Below, in pieces: positions 23,451 to 34,609 of a stretch of 64,000 nt of DNA. Origin of the DNA: Byssothecium circinans. Taxonomy: Eukaryota; Ascomycota; Dothideomycetes; Pleosporales; Massarinaceae. The notes beneath the pieces were generated by a model. The model did no database searches. It saw only the letters and a program-made list of their open reading frames with translations, and had not been told where the DNA came from. The stretch spans positions 369,542 through 433,541 of the forward strand of contig ML976992.1 of the NCBI GenBank assembly GCA_010015675.1. The letters are read 5' to 3'. Position numbers and translations under genes: made by a program. The stretch's first letter is position 1; each line of letters begins with the position of its first letter.

Positions 23451-24937
23451 TTAACCCTCCCACTCAGCTTCGATGATCCAGCGGACAGCGCCTGCAGGCT
23501 TTTTGGCCCCTAGATAACGGTACCGTGGATCAGCGCGACAAAACAATTCCGGCCATTCATCTTGTTCGCGCTGCTGAGCGTTCAGGAGCTGCAACATGCC
23601 GATGTCCATATTGCTATGGCATGGTCAGTCAATATGATTGTACGAAAGTAGAAGGTCTTACATGGCTCGCTTCGCATCTATCGTGTTCAAGGTGTCGAGG
23701 GTTGGAAGAAAGCGCTCATGGATGATTATTCGGGCACCCTTTTTGAGAGCAGGGACAAGCTTCTGGAGGATCTTGATGCGGTACTTATCCGGCCAATTAT
23801 GGAAAATGGAACGGAAGTAGTAGACATCTGCCGTGATAGGCTGCGGTATGAAGAAGTCACTGCGTCCATCATTAGCATGTGTCTCGTCGCCGGCTGCTAG
23901 TTTTACTGTGCCATGAATGTGACCCTGTCCTTCAGATCCGCTGGAAGCCGCGAGACTCCTTCGGCTACCGTGTCCGGAAGATCTTGAACTACGCACTTGA
24001 TTTGAGGAAAATTATTTGCCAGTCCAATCGCGATGCTACCGTGTGATCCACCAACATCTACGAACGTTTTGACATCGTTCCAGGCGTCGTTGTCGAGGAG
24101 CATCGTGGAAGGTTCATCTGCTCGAGAGAATAGCATGCCGAATCTCGCACCGCGAGTAGGGTCTTGAGCGAAAATGTCAAACATGCTCTAGTCAGAATTG
24201 TTGGCCAACGAAAAGCCCTACTCATGTCAGCGTAGATGCTATGCTCTGATGTGTTCATAAATATCGTCTCGTTATTCTCCTCTGAATTTGGCCACTTCTC
24301 CAAAGCATCGGCCGCCTATACTTTTAGCATATACGCAGCTAAATATTGTATTAATTTATTCACCTTAACACCAGCCGGGCAAAACTCTTCAAGCTGAACG
24401 ATCATTGCATTTCTCGCCAGATCATCACCTACTAGGACGGCTGTAGGAGCTGAATGGGTGATGATTCCGGGCTTCTTTTCTTGGAAGAAACGATGATTAA
24501 GAATTGCATGTCGTACAACGCGTTTGATGTTCATTACGCTGAGTCCCGAGAATTGCGACATGGCATCGAAGGTAGTTGATTCGCCCACAGCGAACGATTT
24601 GTCCAGATTGAATCGCAAAATGATGCGGATGCTGACGTAGGCAGTATACTGGTTCAGGTGAGTTTCTAGCATTGCTATGGCGAGGAAACTGCTTTACATT
24701 GACATGTAGAAATTCTTTGGGGCCGGTCAAAAGAGCTTGAAGCTCTGCGCAAGCTTCGATAACGGCGAGTCGCGCAGCTTTGATTTCTTCGGCATCGTCA
24801 GGTATTGGCAACGACCAGAGAGCATCTGCTTCAAAGGACGGAGTTTGGAGGTTGTTTTCGACAAAAAAGTTGTTGATGGTTGCGGTGTGCTCCGCGATGA
24901 GCGTCGAGAGCTGGGAAATTTTGTTAGGAGAAGACAT
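23451..24937 (-). CDS. SAM-dependent O-methyltransferase, fungal family 2 type
   Basis: Six exons on the minus strand: 24937-24698, 24648-24364, 24315-24222, 24162-23907, 23859-23662 and 23613-23451. The five introns are 47-59 bp. All phases match and give 411 residues, a typical length. The N-terminal half is the helical dimerisation/winged-helix region (SLRII-type helix, TTFDAMSQFSGLSVMNIKRV). The SAM-binding glycine motif is VDVGGSHG at about 241-248, followed by VVQDLP. MAHDFFIPQPITADVYYFRS precedes FHNWPDKY, whose His at about 312 is the expected catalytic base. Such enzymes methylate hydroxyl groups of polyketide, phenolic or other secondary metabolites; the substrate is unknown. It is divergent from the GNAT gene with only about 220 bp between starts, suggesting shared control. 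The intron at 24163-24221 is the least certain. Confidence 0.9.
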
Positions 24938-25159
24938 AGTTTGGCACAGTGTCATGGAAGAGAACAAGTCGCGAGTGGCACAGCCTTCACATGCACTCTC
25001 CCGCTACGCCGCTCAGCCGCCTATTTAATCGTTTCCTTTCGTCAACACCTCATCCCGCAAATGCGAAAACCCACACGCTCCACAGTATCCTCGTTCTTCA
25101 GGAACATCCTCCGCAGCTTCACATCGTGCCTGTCGGCCAACCAACCCAGTCCTGCAAGC
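24938..25159. promoter_or_regulatory. Shared divergent promoter, O-methyltransferase and GNAT
   Basis: Only 222 bp separate the O-methyltransferase start (24937, minus) from the preferred GNAT start (25160, plus). The stretch is C/T-rich and contains a TATTTAA element at about 25022. Such a short gap makes joint regulation likely, though no specific factor site can be named. Confidence 0.4.
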
Positions 25160-25949
25160 ATGCCTTTCGAACTTAACGTCGTAACTAAGGAGGAGATACG
25201 AGATGTCGTGGAAATGCTCTTCTACGCATACGACGAGTCATCCGCCTTTGTCAACGCTGTCTACCCTCACAAGATCACCAAAGAGGGCATCGAAGGACTT
25301 GACATGGTCGTGGCTCGCCTGCAGTATCTAATCGACATTGATCCGAGCATTAGGTGGTACAAAGTCACAGACTCAAGCACCGGCGAAATCGTTTCTGTAT
25401 CCCAGTGGAATGTCTAGGACAAGGAGAAGCCACCGGAGATGATACTGGACGGACCACCAGGATCTTGGGCGACTGACGAGGACAAGAAGTATGCTATTGA
25501 GATGTTCGAGTCCTTCATCATGCCCAGATACACCAGATATCGGCAGGTCGATCTACCAATCATCTGTAAGTTCAGCAACAAATCTTGGGTAAAGCTATTG
25601 CTAAGCCACACAGGCCTGAACATCATGGGAACTGCGAAGAAGTACCAACACAAAGGTGCAGCAACACTGCAAGTGAAGAAATTCACGGCTCTTGCTGATG
25701 AGCTCAAGACGATCGTAAGGCGTCTGTGTCCTCACTCTATTGATCTACGCTTACATTTCTGCCCATCAGATCACGACCGAGTCAACCACCGCCGCTCGAT
25801 GGCTGTACGAGAAGAATGGGTTTGTATTGTCAAAGAAGCCGGGTCATTGGACCATCGAGGCAAAGTCGCCAGAATTCGCCGATCGGCCGAAGGAGTATCT
25901 CTTCTTCATGGAGCGCCCCAGAGCGTTAATGGTCCTGTGTCTAGCATAG
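25160..25949 (+). pseudogene. GNAT-type N-acetyltransferase with in-frame stop
   Basis: Exons 25160-25565, 25614-25714 and 25770-25949 splice in phase through introns of 48 and 55 bp and encode a full fungal GNAT-like protein. However, a TAG at 25415-25417 interrupts exon 1 after IVSVSQWNV. The frame resumes at once with DKEKPPEMILDGPPGSWATD, so nothing but the stop is wrong. Preserved family features include MPFELNVVTKEEIRDVVEML at the start, the acetyl-CoA-loop-like YQHKGAATLQVKKF (the usual Q/R-x-x-G-x-G/A pattern) and the late RWLYEKNGFVL strand. An in-frame ATG 99 bases upstream (25061) would add a basic leader. The stop lies before the acetyl-CoA site, so a truncated product should be inactive. 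Alternatives are a recent null allele, an assembly error or stop readthrough. Confidence 0.8.
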
Positions 25950-26329
25950 ACCCTAGTCAGAATGTAGGGTTCACTCATTCCATGCATGTACCATCTACAA
26001 GCCCAGCGTTACTCCCTTGTGCCTTGCCTGCGCGAACATGCGGATACTGGTCATATAATAATGTACTACCTGCCTAAAATTTGGCTGCAGAGCTCAACAT
26101 TCATATCTTCTTCGAAATCACGAACAGACTGTCGGCAGGTGGAATGATACCTGCATGAGGCGACGCACCTTACGCATGTAGCATTTAGATTGTCGCCAAC
26201 AAGCAAAGCAATTCTCTTGATGCCCGTCGGACTCCGAAACGCTGCGCTGCATGAGCAACTCGAGAGCAGCCCCGGAAAAACTGCTGTGCCGCAGATCCAC
26301 ACGCCCCAACGGCCGCTAAGGTACTTACT
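25950..26329. other. Gap beyond GNAT and dehydrogenase relic
   Basis: The right part may include the remaining decayed 3' end of the dehydrogenase relic, but I cannot align it to the family. Nothing else is seen. Confidence 0.35.
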
Positions 26330-27023
26330 TACCTAACCGAATGCGGAGTCGGGCCCTATGGATACCGTCTTTGAACAGATTCTGCTCGATCAGCGTCTCG
26401 AGGACAGAAGCTGGGAGGTTGCTTTTCTCGGCCAGCACGTGCGCATCAGAGATTATGTGCCTGGGTAGGGAGTAGGGGGGTTAGTAAAGCTCATGGAAAG
26501 GGGTGTCGGGGCGCTTTGTCGCGGAGAGTGAGGTGCAAGGTCTCAGAGTTACATGCGGAAGTTTACGCACAGTTTTGGTGTAGCGCCGAAGACTATACTC
26601 GCCTCCTGCTTCGCTCACTTGCTTCGAGACGGCAGAAGTGGTGTTTGGATGCACAGTCGTAGTATCAACGAAGATCTTCCCCGTAAGTTCCCCGCTAGAT
26701 ACAATCGAACATATAGTAGATATGAGTGCTAAGTCATCGCTGAGCTTGTAGTACGTTAGTATGATTTTTTGTTACTAGGAGAGGAACAACGTAGTTACGG
26801 AGATGAAGATAATATCTGTGTTCTTAACCACGTCTGCTACAGTATCACATGGCGAGGCACCAAGGTCCTTCAACGTGTCGCCTCGAGATAGCGTCCGATT
26901 TGTGTACTGGAGCCCAGGTAGGTTCTTCTCTTTCAGAAATTTTTGAATGTTGGTCGCCATAGCAAGGCCCATGGAGCCTAGGCCGATCCAGCCTAGGCGC
27001 GGAGATGTAGGTGAGGAAGCCAT
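26330..27023 (-). pseudogene. Decayed beta-hydroxyacid dehydrogenase (3-hydroxyisobutyrate dehydrogenase type)
   Basis: The minus strand starts with an intact Rossmann fold (LGWIGLGSMGLAMATNIQKF, NRTLSRGDTLKDLG, VADVVKNTDIIFIS). A likely 54-bp intron follows, then a good match to the next family segment (SSGELTGKIFVDTTTVHPNT, SAVSKQVSEAGGE). After GGE the frame breaks: the expected 'aAPVFGATP' survives only as VFGATP in another frame, as if about 11 bases were lost. The ~60 residues that normally follow are absent. A later piece (SDAHVLAEKSNLPASVLETL) matches the C-terminal helical domain, then homology stops. The substrate-binding and catalytic-Lys region is missing, so the gene cannot encode a working enzyme. 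The right boundary is firm (ATG at 27023); the left boundary is approximate. Confidence 0.8.
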
Positions 27024-27385
27024 GATGCGATTGAATAAGATTGAATAGTTACATGGAGGTAAGTGCAGAAGCTATGATACCTTATATGCAGTCTACATAG
27101 TGAGTCAGTAAGAGATCGTCCCTAATGGCTAGACTCTGCGCATTATTAATTAGCGGATCACTGGAAGGGAAAGCGTGAAAAGCAGTGAGTTGCTGGCTGT
27201 AGTGTAGCTGGATTGCAGGGTTCGGTTGAGATATTTTATGCTTGATAGCTAGATCGGTCATCTTGGTGATATTTTCATGAGTGCTCTGACACCTCCATCT
27301 TCCTTCCAAGATGTAAAGGAATCCAAAGCAATGCAATGTCCCCACCTTTCACCGACTCCTCGATCATGCCGACCGTGCTGTATGC
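27024..27385. other. Gap upstream of dehydrogenase relic
   Basis: A 362-bp gap between the relic start and the end of dipeptidyl peptidase III. It is AT-rich with no gene or repeat seen. Confidence 0.45.
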
Positions 27386-29603
27386 CTACACGTACTCCCT
27401 ATCCGCAAAGCTCTGGATCATACCCTGAGCAGTCGAATCATATTCCTTCAGCTCGGCCTTCCCATCCTTCTCCACGGTATTAGCCTGCACAAACACCTTC
27501 CTGGGCGTCTTGTTTGCAAGCACCGCTGGTCGTACCTTGTTCTCGTAGAAAGGCTCCACCGTGGTAATCTCATCGTACATCTTCTTCGCGCTCTCATAGT
27601 CCGCGGTACTCTTGAAGATGTGCAGTTTTTGGAGGTATTCTTCTACAGCAGGTCGACCAAGGTCTAGGATGCGCGAGCGCTCGAGTCGAATGGTGAGATC
27701 GGAGAGATCGTCCTTCTCGTATTCGAGTTGGCAGAACTCGACGCCGGCGTTGAGGAAGGTGCGAAGAATGGAGAAGCGGGCTTGCATGTGTGCTTGACCC
27801 CATTTGCGGGACTTGGGGTCCCAGAACTCCAGCGCTGCGATACCGGCACGCGCCATTTGGAGATATGCGGCGAAGAGAACGTGACCAGCCTCCCCGTTGA
27901 TATCTTCCTTGCCGTTGCCGAAACCGAAGAGCTCTAGTATGGGGAATTCGCACGCAAGTGCCATGGCGACACATTCTGCACGGCATTCCTCATATGAAGC
28001 GGCAATGGTGCCAAATACTGAGCCCCATGTCTGCCCTGGCTTGTAATAGGTTGTGACAGGCTTGTGAGTGATGGGCGACACGGGAGGATTCTTGATGTCG
28101 AAGTTGTACTCGCCAGGTTTGGTCTCTTGAAGCAGCTTTCCGCAGCCGTGTCCTAATAGTTCGTGAAGACCAACTTGCACTTCGAAAGCGGGATCGCGGT
28201 ATTTGTTGTAGACTTCGAGATCTACGGGCTTGATGAACGGGATAGGTTCATTAGCCGCTTTTGCTGATAGTACGTTGCCGAGCGATACGTTCTTGAAGCC
28301 CAGGTTCTGGCGAATGTCGTCGTAGTTGGGGATATTGATACCTGCTGGGATGCTACTAGAGCTTAGCGACACAGGATAAAAGAATGTTTTTGGTTCTGCT
28401 TACCCACTGCCCGCGAAGGTGAGCACCTCGAGTGAAGTGAAGTCAGGGCTCAAGAACTTGTCCTTCTCAAATGCCGAATCCCAAGGTAGTAAAGGGATCA
28501 GTTTTGGAGCTGAATCAACGAGCTTTCCAAACGCCTCTGTTCGCTCCTTATTGACCATGGCCACGAATCCTTCCCACTCGCCACGTATACCGTGCGGATC
28601 GCGATATGTCTCGACGAATCCAATGTCGGTCTCAACTTCTGGTCCCTTATCCTTGATCCAAAATCGCTGGCTCTCCTTGTATGCCTCCAAAGATCCGGTC
28701 CGGAAGCTCTTCGCATACTGATCCATCATGTTTGTCTCATTCTCATTGGCGGCGTACTTCTTCGCCTGGTCGATGTGATGCGCGATCGTCTCCATCTCCT
28801 TCGAGTAGTCACCAAACACAAGTTTGACCTTCTTCCCATCGTCCAGCGTCCACTCGCTCTCCTCCAAGTCCCGATCCTTAGCCGACGGGTCCGACTGAGC
28901 ACTCGCAATCAAGATCTCAAAGCCCCCCTCCGTCTTCTTGACCCTCGTATTCTCCGGTAGCAATCGCTTGCCCTCTAGAAAGTCACTTACGCCCGCAATC
29001 TCCTCTTTCGTAATATCCGGACTGTCAGGGTAGTACGTTGAGACATGTCCTTCACTCGGATATCCCATGTGGAGCTTTCCAATATCATTTCCCGCATATA
29101 TTGCATCCTTGAACCTCTCGTAAAGATCCGACGCCGTCTTGGAAACAGTGGCAAGTGCCTTCAGCTGTCGCGGCTCGAGACGCGGCGCGAACTTGGAGTC
29201 GCCAAACGATTTGTAGTTGCCCGTGTTGCCGAGAAATTGAGCGGCGTAATTGAGGTATGCGTCGATGTCGTCTTGTGAGAGGCCGGCATCTTTCGCGAGA
29301 GCTGCGTAGTCGCCTTTGATGTGCTTGTGCAACGCGATGATGAAGTCGTATATATCTTCGGATTCGGGCGAGACCTGGCGGAGGATGATACGGGTGCCGG
29401 CGTGGCAAGCCCTGGCTCTCGAAGTTAGCAGGTGAAGATTGTAATACCAGAGGCCTGACTTACACCGATATGTGGTGAGCATAGAGCTTCTCCTTGTCGC
29501 TCAGCGCTTCAAAGTGGGGCTTGATTGCGAGCGGCACAATGGTTGGAGGGTTGTCGGCGAGATACTGCTTGAGCGCCTCAGAGTCTATGGAGGCGGTCAT
29601 CAT
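27386..29603 (-). CDS. dpp3: Dipeptidyl peptidase III (zinc metallopeptidase M49)
   Basis: Removes dipeptides from the N-terminus of short peptides, normally in the cytosol. Exons are 29603-29464, 29411-28404 and 28355-27386, with introns of 52 and 48 bp; phases match and give 705 residues, the family length. The M49 zinc motif HELLGH is at about 447-452 and the second motif EECRAE at about 505-510. Together they supply the two His, catalytic Glu and third zinc ligand. Other hallmarks are GYPSEGHVSTYYPDSPDITK, GFVETYRDPHGIRGEWEGF and SGSIPAGINIPNYDDIR. The start at 29603 (MMTASIDSEAL) is chosen. An in-frame ATG at 29669 would add 22 residues with basic and hydrophobic content that might target some product to mitochondria. 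Confidence 0.96.
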
Positions 29604-29826
29604 TGCGGTAGTGGAGTTTTGGAGGAGGAGAGGAGTGAAGTGTTTGTGGATTGCCTGAAGCTGATGCAAGGGTAGCGCGGGGTAGCTTTGGTGTCACGGA
29701 CTTAACACCGTCCGAGCATCATAGCAGATTATTGTTCAGCGACCTCACATTGCTGCCTGCACTCAGATGTTGTACGAGTCGTTGTCGGGCATCTGACCAA
29801 TTCATAACAGTAGACACTAATTTATC

Positions 29827-31014
29827 CTATATCCCAAGCCACAGTGACACAGTCCCAACAAATCCCAGCAAGCACCACGAAACAGACATCTCAACAGCGG
29901 TGCTCACATGGACAACCTCTGGTGTACCTAACGTTTGGACGTCGTCGATCTTACAAACAACTTTGCAGCCCTTATATTTCCTCTTCTGGAACATGCCAAC
30001 ATCCCCCCTCTTATCCTCCTTCTTTGGGCCTGCAACCGGTCCACTCGTATTGAACGTCATCTCAATATACTGGATTTGAAACTCAGCAGAGTCGGCGACG
30101 CTCATATTTCCTGACCAGGTTCCTCCATCAGACCACATATTGATTATGAGACCACTGGGCTTCCGTGGAACTGAATAGGCATTGGCAGCAACCTGCTTGT
30201 TATTCAAGTACCAGTAGCTGTTGTGCTCTAGCCAGTCGATGCGGTGGGTCTGCCAATTATCCCAAGGGGCGAGTTTTTTCGATGCGATGGAAGCGGTAGA
30301 GACTTCGTTACCCTCCTTGTCCACCGCGGGTTGATTTGTATATCGGATTGTGTCCGTTGCGTCATTTGTCAGGATTTCAATGTCGGACTCGTTATCATCG
30401 TCGAAGAAGGTGAAGAATCCTGCGACAGCCCCCTTGGATCCAGTGACCCGTGCGACCATCCGCATGGACACATGCATCAGGTTCTTTTGCTTGTTTTCGA
30501 TCTCGGCTGCAGACTGGAAGTCTTGGAGTCGGGTGGTGCGAAGCGTCAGAAATGTGAAGCCGTTGTTAGTGTCGTTGTTTTGTTGAAGGAAGACATTGGC
30601 AGGTGAATAAACCATGCGGGTTGGAAAGTCCTTTGTAGCATCTTTACTCCAGTTCTGAATCTCCCAATCCGTGCTCCAAGCACTGCTGTTGAGGATATCT
30701 GCATTCCATACAGGTTCGTTTCCCGAGCCCTGAGAGTTGTTGACGAGAGGCGGTGCGGTTACGTACTGTCCGGATTGGTCCGCGAGGTTTCGGAAGTCGA
30801 AGAAGCGGTAATACTGGAAGTAGGATGGCGTGTTCGAGTTGGCGCCAGAGTTGACAACGTAACAAGTACAGTTCTCTGTGCTTTGGTGCGGTGTAGGAGT
30901 ATTTGTCGAGGTGTATTGGGCGGAGAAGGCGGGTTGAAGGATTAATGCGAGTGGCCATAAGGGTGCGCCTAACGGAAGGGTATTGGAAAGCATCATTACT
31001 GGAGAAGTAAACAA
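29827..31014 (-). CDS. Secreted GH16-family glucanase/transglycosylase-like protein
   Basis: Single exon, 395 residues. The N-terminus has a hydrophobic secretion signal, best starting at Met-7 or Met-8 (30996/30993) and ending near FSAQ. The GH16 catalytic motif is present as ESDIE at about 209-213 within FFDDDNESDIEILT: Glu nucleophile, Asp, Glu acid/base. It is followed by HRIDWLEHNSYWYLNNKQV and GLIINMWSDGGTWSG, which form the typical beta-jelly-roll. Many N-glycosylation sites are seen. After the domain (~340) comes a basic stretch with two close cysteines (KGCKVVCK), then a hydrophobic C-terminus (VSWCLLGFVGTVSLWLGI) that could be a GPI signal or membrane anchor. The target is probably beta-1,3/1,4- or mixed wall glucan; specificity cannot be read from sequence. 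Its start is divergent from the DNA polymerase gene. Confidence 0.88.
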   Translation of the reverse strand: MFTSPVMMLSNTLPLGAPLWPLALILQPAFSAQYTSTNTPTPHQSTENCTCYVVNSGANSNTPSYFQYYRFFDFRNLADQSGQYVTAPPLVNNSQGSGNEPVWNADILNSSAWSTDWEIQNWSKDATKDFPTRMVYSPANVFLQQNNDTNNGFTFLTLRTTRLQDFQSAAEIENKQKNLMHVSMRMVARVTGSKGAVAGFFTFFDDDNESDIEILTNDATDTIRYTNQPAVDKEGNEVSTASIASKKLAPWDNWQTHRIDWLEHNSYWYLNNKQVAANAYSVPRKPSGLIINMWSDGGTWSGNMSVADSAEFQIQYIEMTFNTSGPVAGPKKEDKRGDVGMFQKRKYKGCKVVCKIDDVQTLGTPEVVHVSTAVEMSVSWCLLGFVGTVSLWLGI

Positions 31015-32045
31015 TAGTGAAGAGGAGGCGCAGAATTTGAAGTGAAAATTTCATGAAACGACAGAGAGAATAGAAGGACTGAGCGTTTCGTTAAGGGTCA
31101 CCGGGAAGACATTTGGCGAGTGATGAGCCGTAAAAGAAACAAAGTCGCAGCAACAAAAAGCGAGGAAACGCCAGTCTTTCATATACAAAAAATCTGTCCA
31201 CAACAGGTATCACACTGCAACATGTGAGGCTAGGGGGGGCGCAGGCACTGCAAAACGTTAGTATGCAAAACGCGCTCGCGGGACGCTTGGTTCTCTTGGT
31301 GATCCAACTTTGGAACGTCGTGCGGTGCTCTGGACCACGGGAAGACGGCAGATCGATCCCCCGAGCTAGCCGCATTTGGATGGCGGTGTTCTATTCGCGC
31401 CGAGTGCTGGAGACATTGGGGTGGAAGTCAGGTTTGTCAAGAACTCTGTTGCTTTTCCTAGGGCCAGGAAAAGTGTCAATACTCCCCTGCAGGCGCGGGT
31501 TCGATTTGGAGTGTTTCGGAGTATATATAAATTGTATCAAGCTCTCGAGTGTCCAACAGGTCGGCAGCAGCGCCCTTACGTTACCGTCTCCGTCGAACCT
31601 ATGACAATTATGTCAATGCTATTTTTATGTTAATAGGATTGTTTCGACGTCTTTGTCGTGGTGGGATATTTTTGTCAAGAAAGCTCGAAGCCCGTACAAT
31701 TCCACCGCCGTCATTCTGTCACCAGCAAACAGGCAGTTTCGTGTTCTTGCATGGAAAACAATCTGATTTTTGCTCCAAGAAAGAGGACGAAAGTAATAAT
31801 GGAGTGGACCTCAATGTTCTGACATCTGCCCGGATGTCCCTTAGAGCTAATCCCAAAATAGCTTGGTTATAATCACGTGATAAGGTGTCTTCCAAGGTTA
31901 GTTCGCGTCAACAACGCGCTACTGCCTTTGTGCGACTCACCGTTCACCATTGCTGACTACCTTACTTCGTCATATATTGCCAGCCTGTTCCATCAATGCT
32001 CAACCCTGACCTATCGCCAACCGCTAGTGTGTACCTATCCACAAT
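31015..32045. other. Divergent promoter region, GH16 and polymerase genes
   Basis: About 1 kb between two divergent starts. It contains only short, family-less open frames, and I see no RNA gene or repeat. Confidence 0.45.
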
Positions 32046-34411
32046 ATGTCCGACAATAAGCTGCAAGAAAAGACGGCGTATTTCGAACAGCAAGAGTTAT
32101 CCGATAAGTGCGATGACGAAAGTTTATTGGGTGAAGCCTACATGAGAATAGGTATTGCGTTTGCCGAATCTGAACCAATGCTTTCCCCCAAGCTCGCCCG
32201 TAAATCGAGCAGCTTTTTGGACCCCACACCGAAGGAGCAGATGCAGAAGTTCGAAGCCCGTGGTGCAAAACAGCTACCAAGTCTACGCCCGGAGCCTTTA
32301 GGTCTAAAGAGGTCGGCAACAGCTCCTGACAAGAACATCACAAACAGTTTCCCCGTCATCAAACGGCGACAGCGACCCACAGCAAACACCGAGGTAAAAG
32401 CGCAGGACAACTTGAAGAGGACGACTTCCTTGCCCGATATGAGGGCACAGAACGGTGCATCTTTCTACCAGCGGATGGGCGTCATTCCGCGAGAGCTAAA
32501 GAATGGAAAGAATGTAAAGCTAGCCGATAAGATCAAACTCGAACCAGAGTCTCGGCAAGTCTTGAGAGGCAAAGTAATTTACTTTTACCCGAACGACGAC
32601 ATCAGTATGCCACGTCGGCAGCGTATACATAAAGTTATCCAGCTTGGAGCAGCGTGGGTGAAGTCATGGCGCGAAGACGTCACTCATATCATGGTGGAGG
32701 ATAACCACTCGTACTCACAGGTGTTGCGTCATCTTAACAAAGCTGGATTGCCTGTGAGTACATACCCAGAGCTTTGGAAGAATTCTATGACTAACATGTC
32801 ACATAGCGACGAGTAGTGCTAGTGAAGTTCGATCCATACGTTCCACAATGTATACAATTCGGACTTCTCCTCGACCCAACGGCGGGCAGGTTCCTTGTGA
32901 AAGGGGCTCCGAGCCCGATCCAAGCGGCTAGTAGCTCCGCGAGCACTTCTCAATCTTCCGAATCTCAAGCCTCTCTCCAGATCAAACCATCAAATCGTCA
33001 ACTATCCACAGCTACATATCTTTCCCAAAAGATCGATTCTGCACCTACGGAAACCAACCCTCGTGATCCAGACCCAATTCCTAGCGATCCCATCATTTCT
33101 TCTGATGACATAGTGAAAGAGAGCTTTCTTATTGACGAGCCCACCGGTTCCACAGACACAATCATTTACCACGACGCACTCTCCGCAGCCATCCAGGAAG
33201 CAAAAGCTATCGCGCATCTGCCTCTAGACGAAGATGAAGAGGAAGAAGACTCACTAACCACGATCTCCACTTCCTTTGGCTCTGATGCCGAAACCGACGA
33301 TGAAATCCTCGAACCACCACGCAAACGCCCTAAATTCTCCACAGCGAAGGACAAGGGAAACCCCAAAATCCCCCCCAACGCCTTCCAATGCATGAGTCCC
33401 CTCGGCACCACATCCTCCCAAAATCCAAATACCCGCACAATCGAGATTCTGGACCAGATGTGCAAATACTACGACCAGATGCAAGACGCATGGCGCACCG
33501 TCGCCTACCGCAAAGCAATCACCACACTCCGTAAACAAACCACCAAAATCACCACCGCGAAAGAAGCCGCAACCCTACCCTTCATCGGCCTACGTCTCGC
33601 CGACAAGATCGAAGAAATCGTCCTCATAGACCGTCTGCGCAGACTAGACAATACACGGAACGACCCCACAGACCAAGTTCTCCGCCTCTTCTTGGGCGTA
33701 TATGGTGCCGGTCTCTCGCAAGCTAATAAGTGGATACAAGCCGGGTACCGCACGCTGCACGACCTCGTCGCGAAAGCCAGACTCACCGACTCGCAAAAGA
33801 TCGGTGTGGAACACTACACCGACTTTGCCCAGCGGATCCCGCGCGCAGAGGTAGAAGCACATGGCAAGCACGTCGAATCCGCACTCCACGCTCTTGATCC
33901 AGACTTTGAAGTCACGGTCATGGGATCTTATCGCCGCGGCGCGAAAGACTCGGGGGATATTGACATCATCATCACCAAGCCCGGTGCTTCAATCTCCCGC
34001 CTTCGAGACGTCGTCTTCAACACTCTAATCCCAAACCTGATGGCCTCTGGCTTCATAAAGTGTAAACTAGCGACCTCCTCACGCACCGATGACGGCACGA
34101 AGTGGCATGGTGTATCTTGTCTTCCTAGCTCGACGACTTGGCGCCGTTTGGATTTACTACTCGTGCCGGAGTACGAGTTGGGTGCTGCTTTACTTTACTT
34201 TACGGGAAACGATATTTTCAATAGGAGCATTCGGCTTCTGGCGAGTAAGAAGGGGATGAGATTGAACCAGCGCGGCTTATACAAAGATGTCGTTAGGGGA
34301 AGGAATAGGGAGAGGTTGAATGAGGGGACGCTTGTTGAGGGACGCGATGAGAAGAGGATTTTTGAGATCTTGGGGGTTCCTTGGAGGGAACCGGGGGAGA
34401 GGATTTGTTAG
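32046..34411 (+). CDS. X-family DNA polymerase (Pol4 / Pol lambda-like) with BRCT
   Basis: Gap-filling polymerase for non-homologous end joining and base-excision repair in the nucleus. Exons 32046-32753 and 32807-34411 are joined by a 53-bp intron in phase 0; 770 residues. A disordered basic N-terminus is followed by a BRCT domain at about 173-265 (LRGKVIYFYPNDD through ITHIMVEDNHS-like DVTHIMVED), then a Ser/Pro/acidic linker. The 8-kDa-like domain and helix-hairpin-helix motifs start near 440 (ILDQMCKYYDQMQDAWRTVA, LRLFLGVYGAG). The palm motif GSYRRGAKDSGDIDIII gives catalytic Asp at about 620 and 622. The third Asp is about 685 in RRLDLLLVP. YFTGNDIFNRSIRLLASKKG and LNQRGLY form the thumb and sugar-selection region. 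All catalytic residues are present. It lies close to an Rtt107-like repair gene, with the hydrolase between them. Confidence 0.94.
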
Positions 34412-34609
34412 GTTTGAGAAAAGGGTTTGGATAATGAGTTTTTGAATGTGCTTTGTGACGGATGCTGGAACCAAGTGGAGCAACTGCCTTCCATAATTCT
34501 GGATAGGTAAATTATTGCAAGGGTTTCGCTCTAGTACTCTATTATCTACGGCTTGAATACGAAAACCCCACCCATAAGTATACAATTCTATGTTTCCGAG
34601 AAGACCGGC

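Noticed and set aside
31498..31520. GGGTTCGATTT as a tRNA T-loop
   Set aside because: No matching acceptor stem or anticodon arm could be found around it; no tRNA is supported anywhere in the window.
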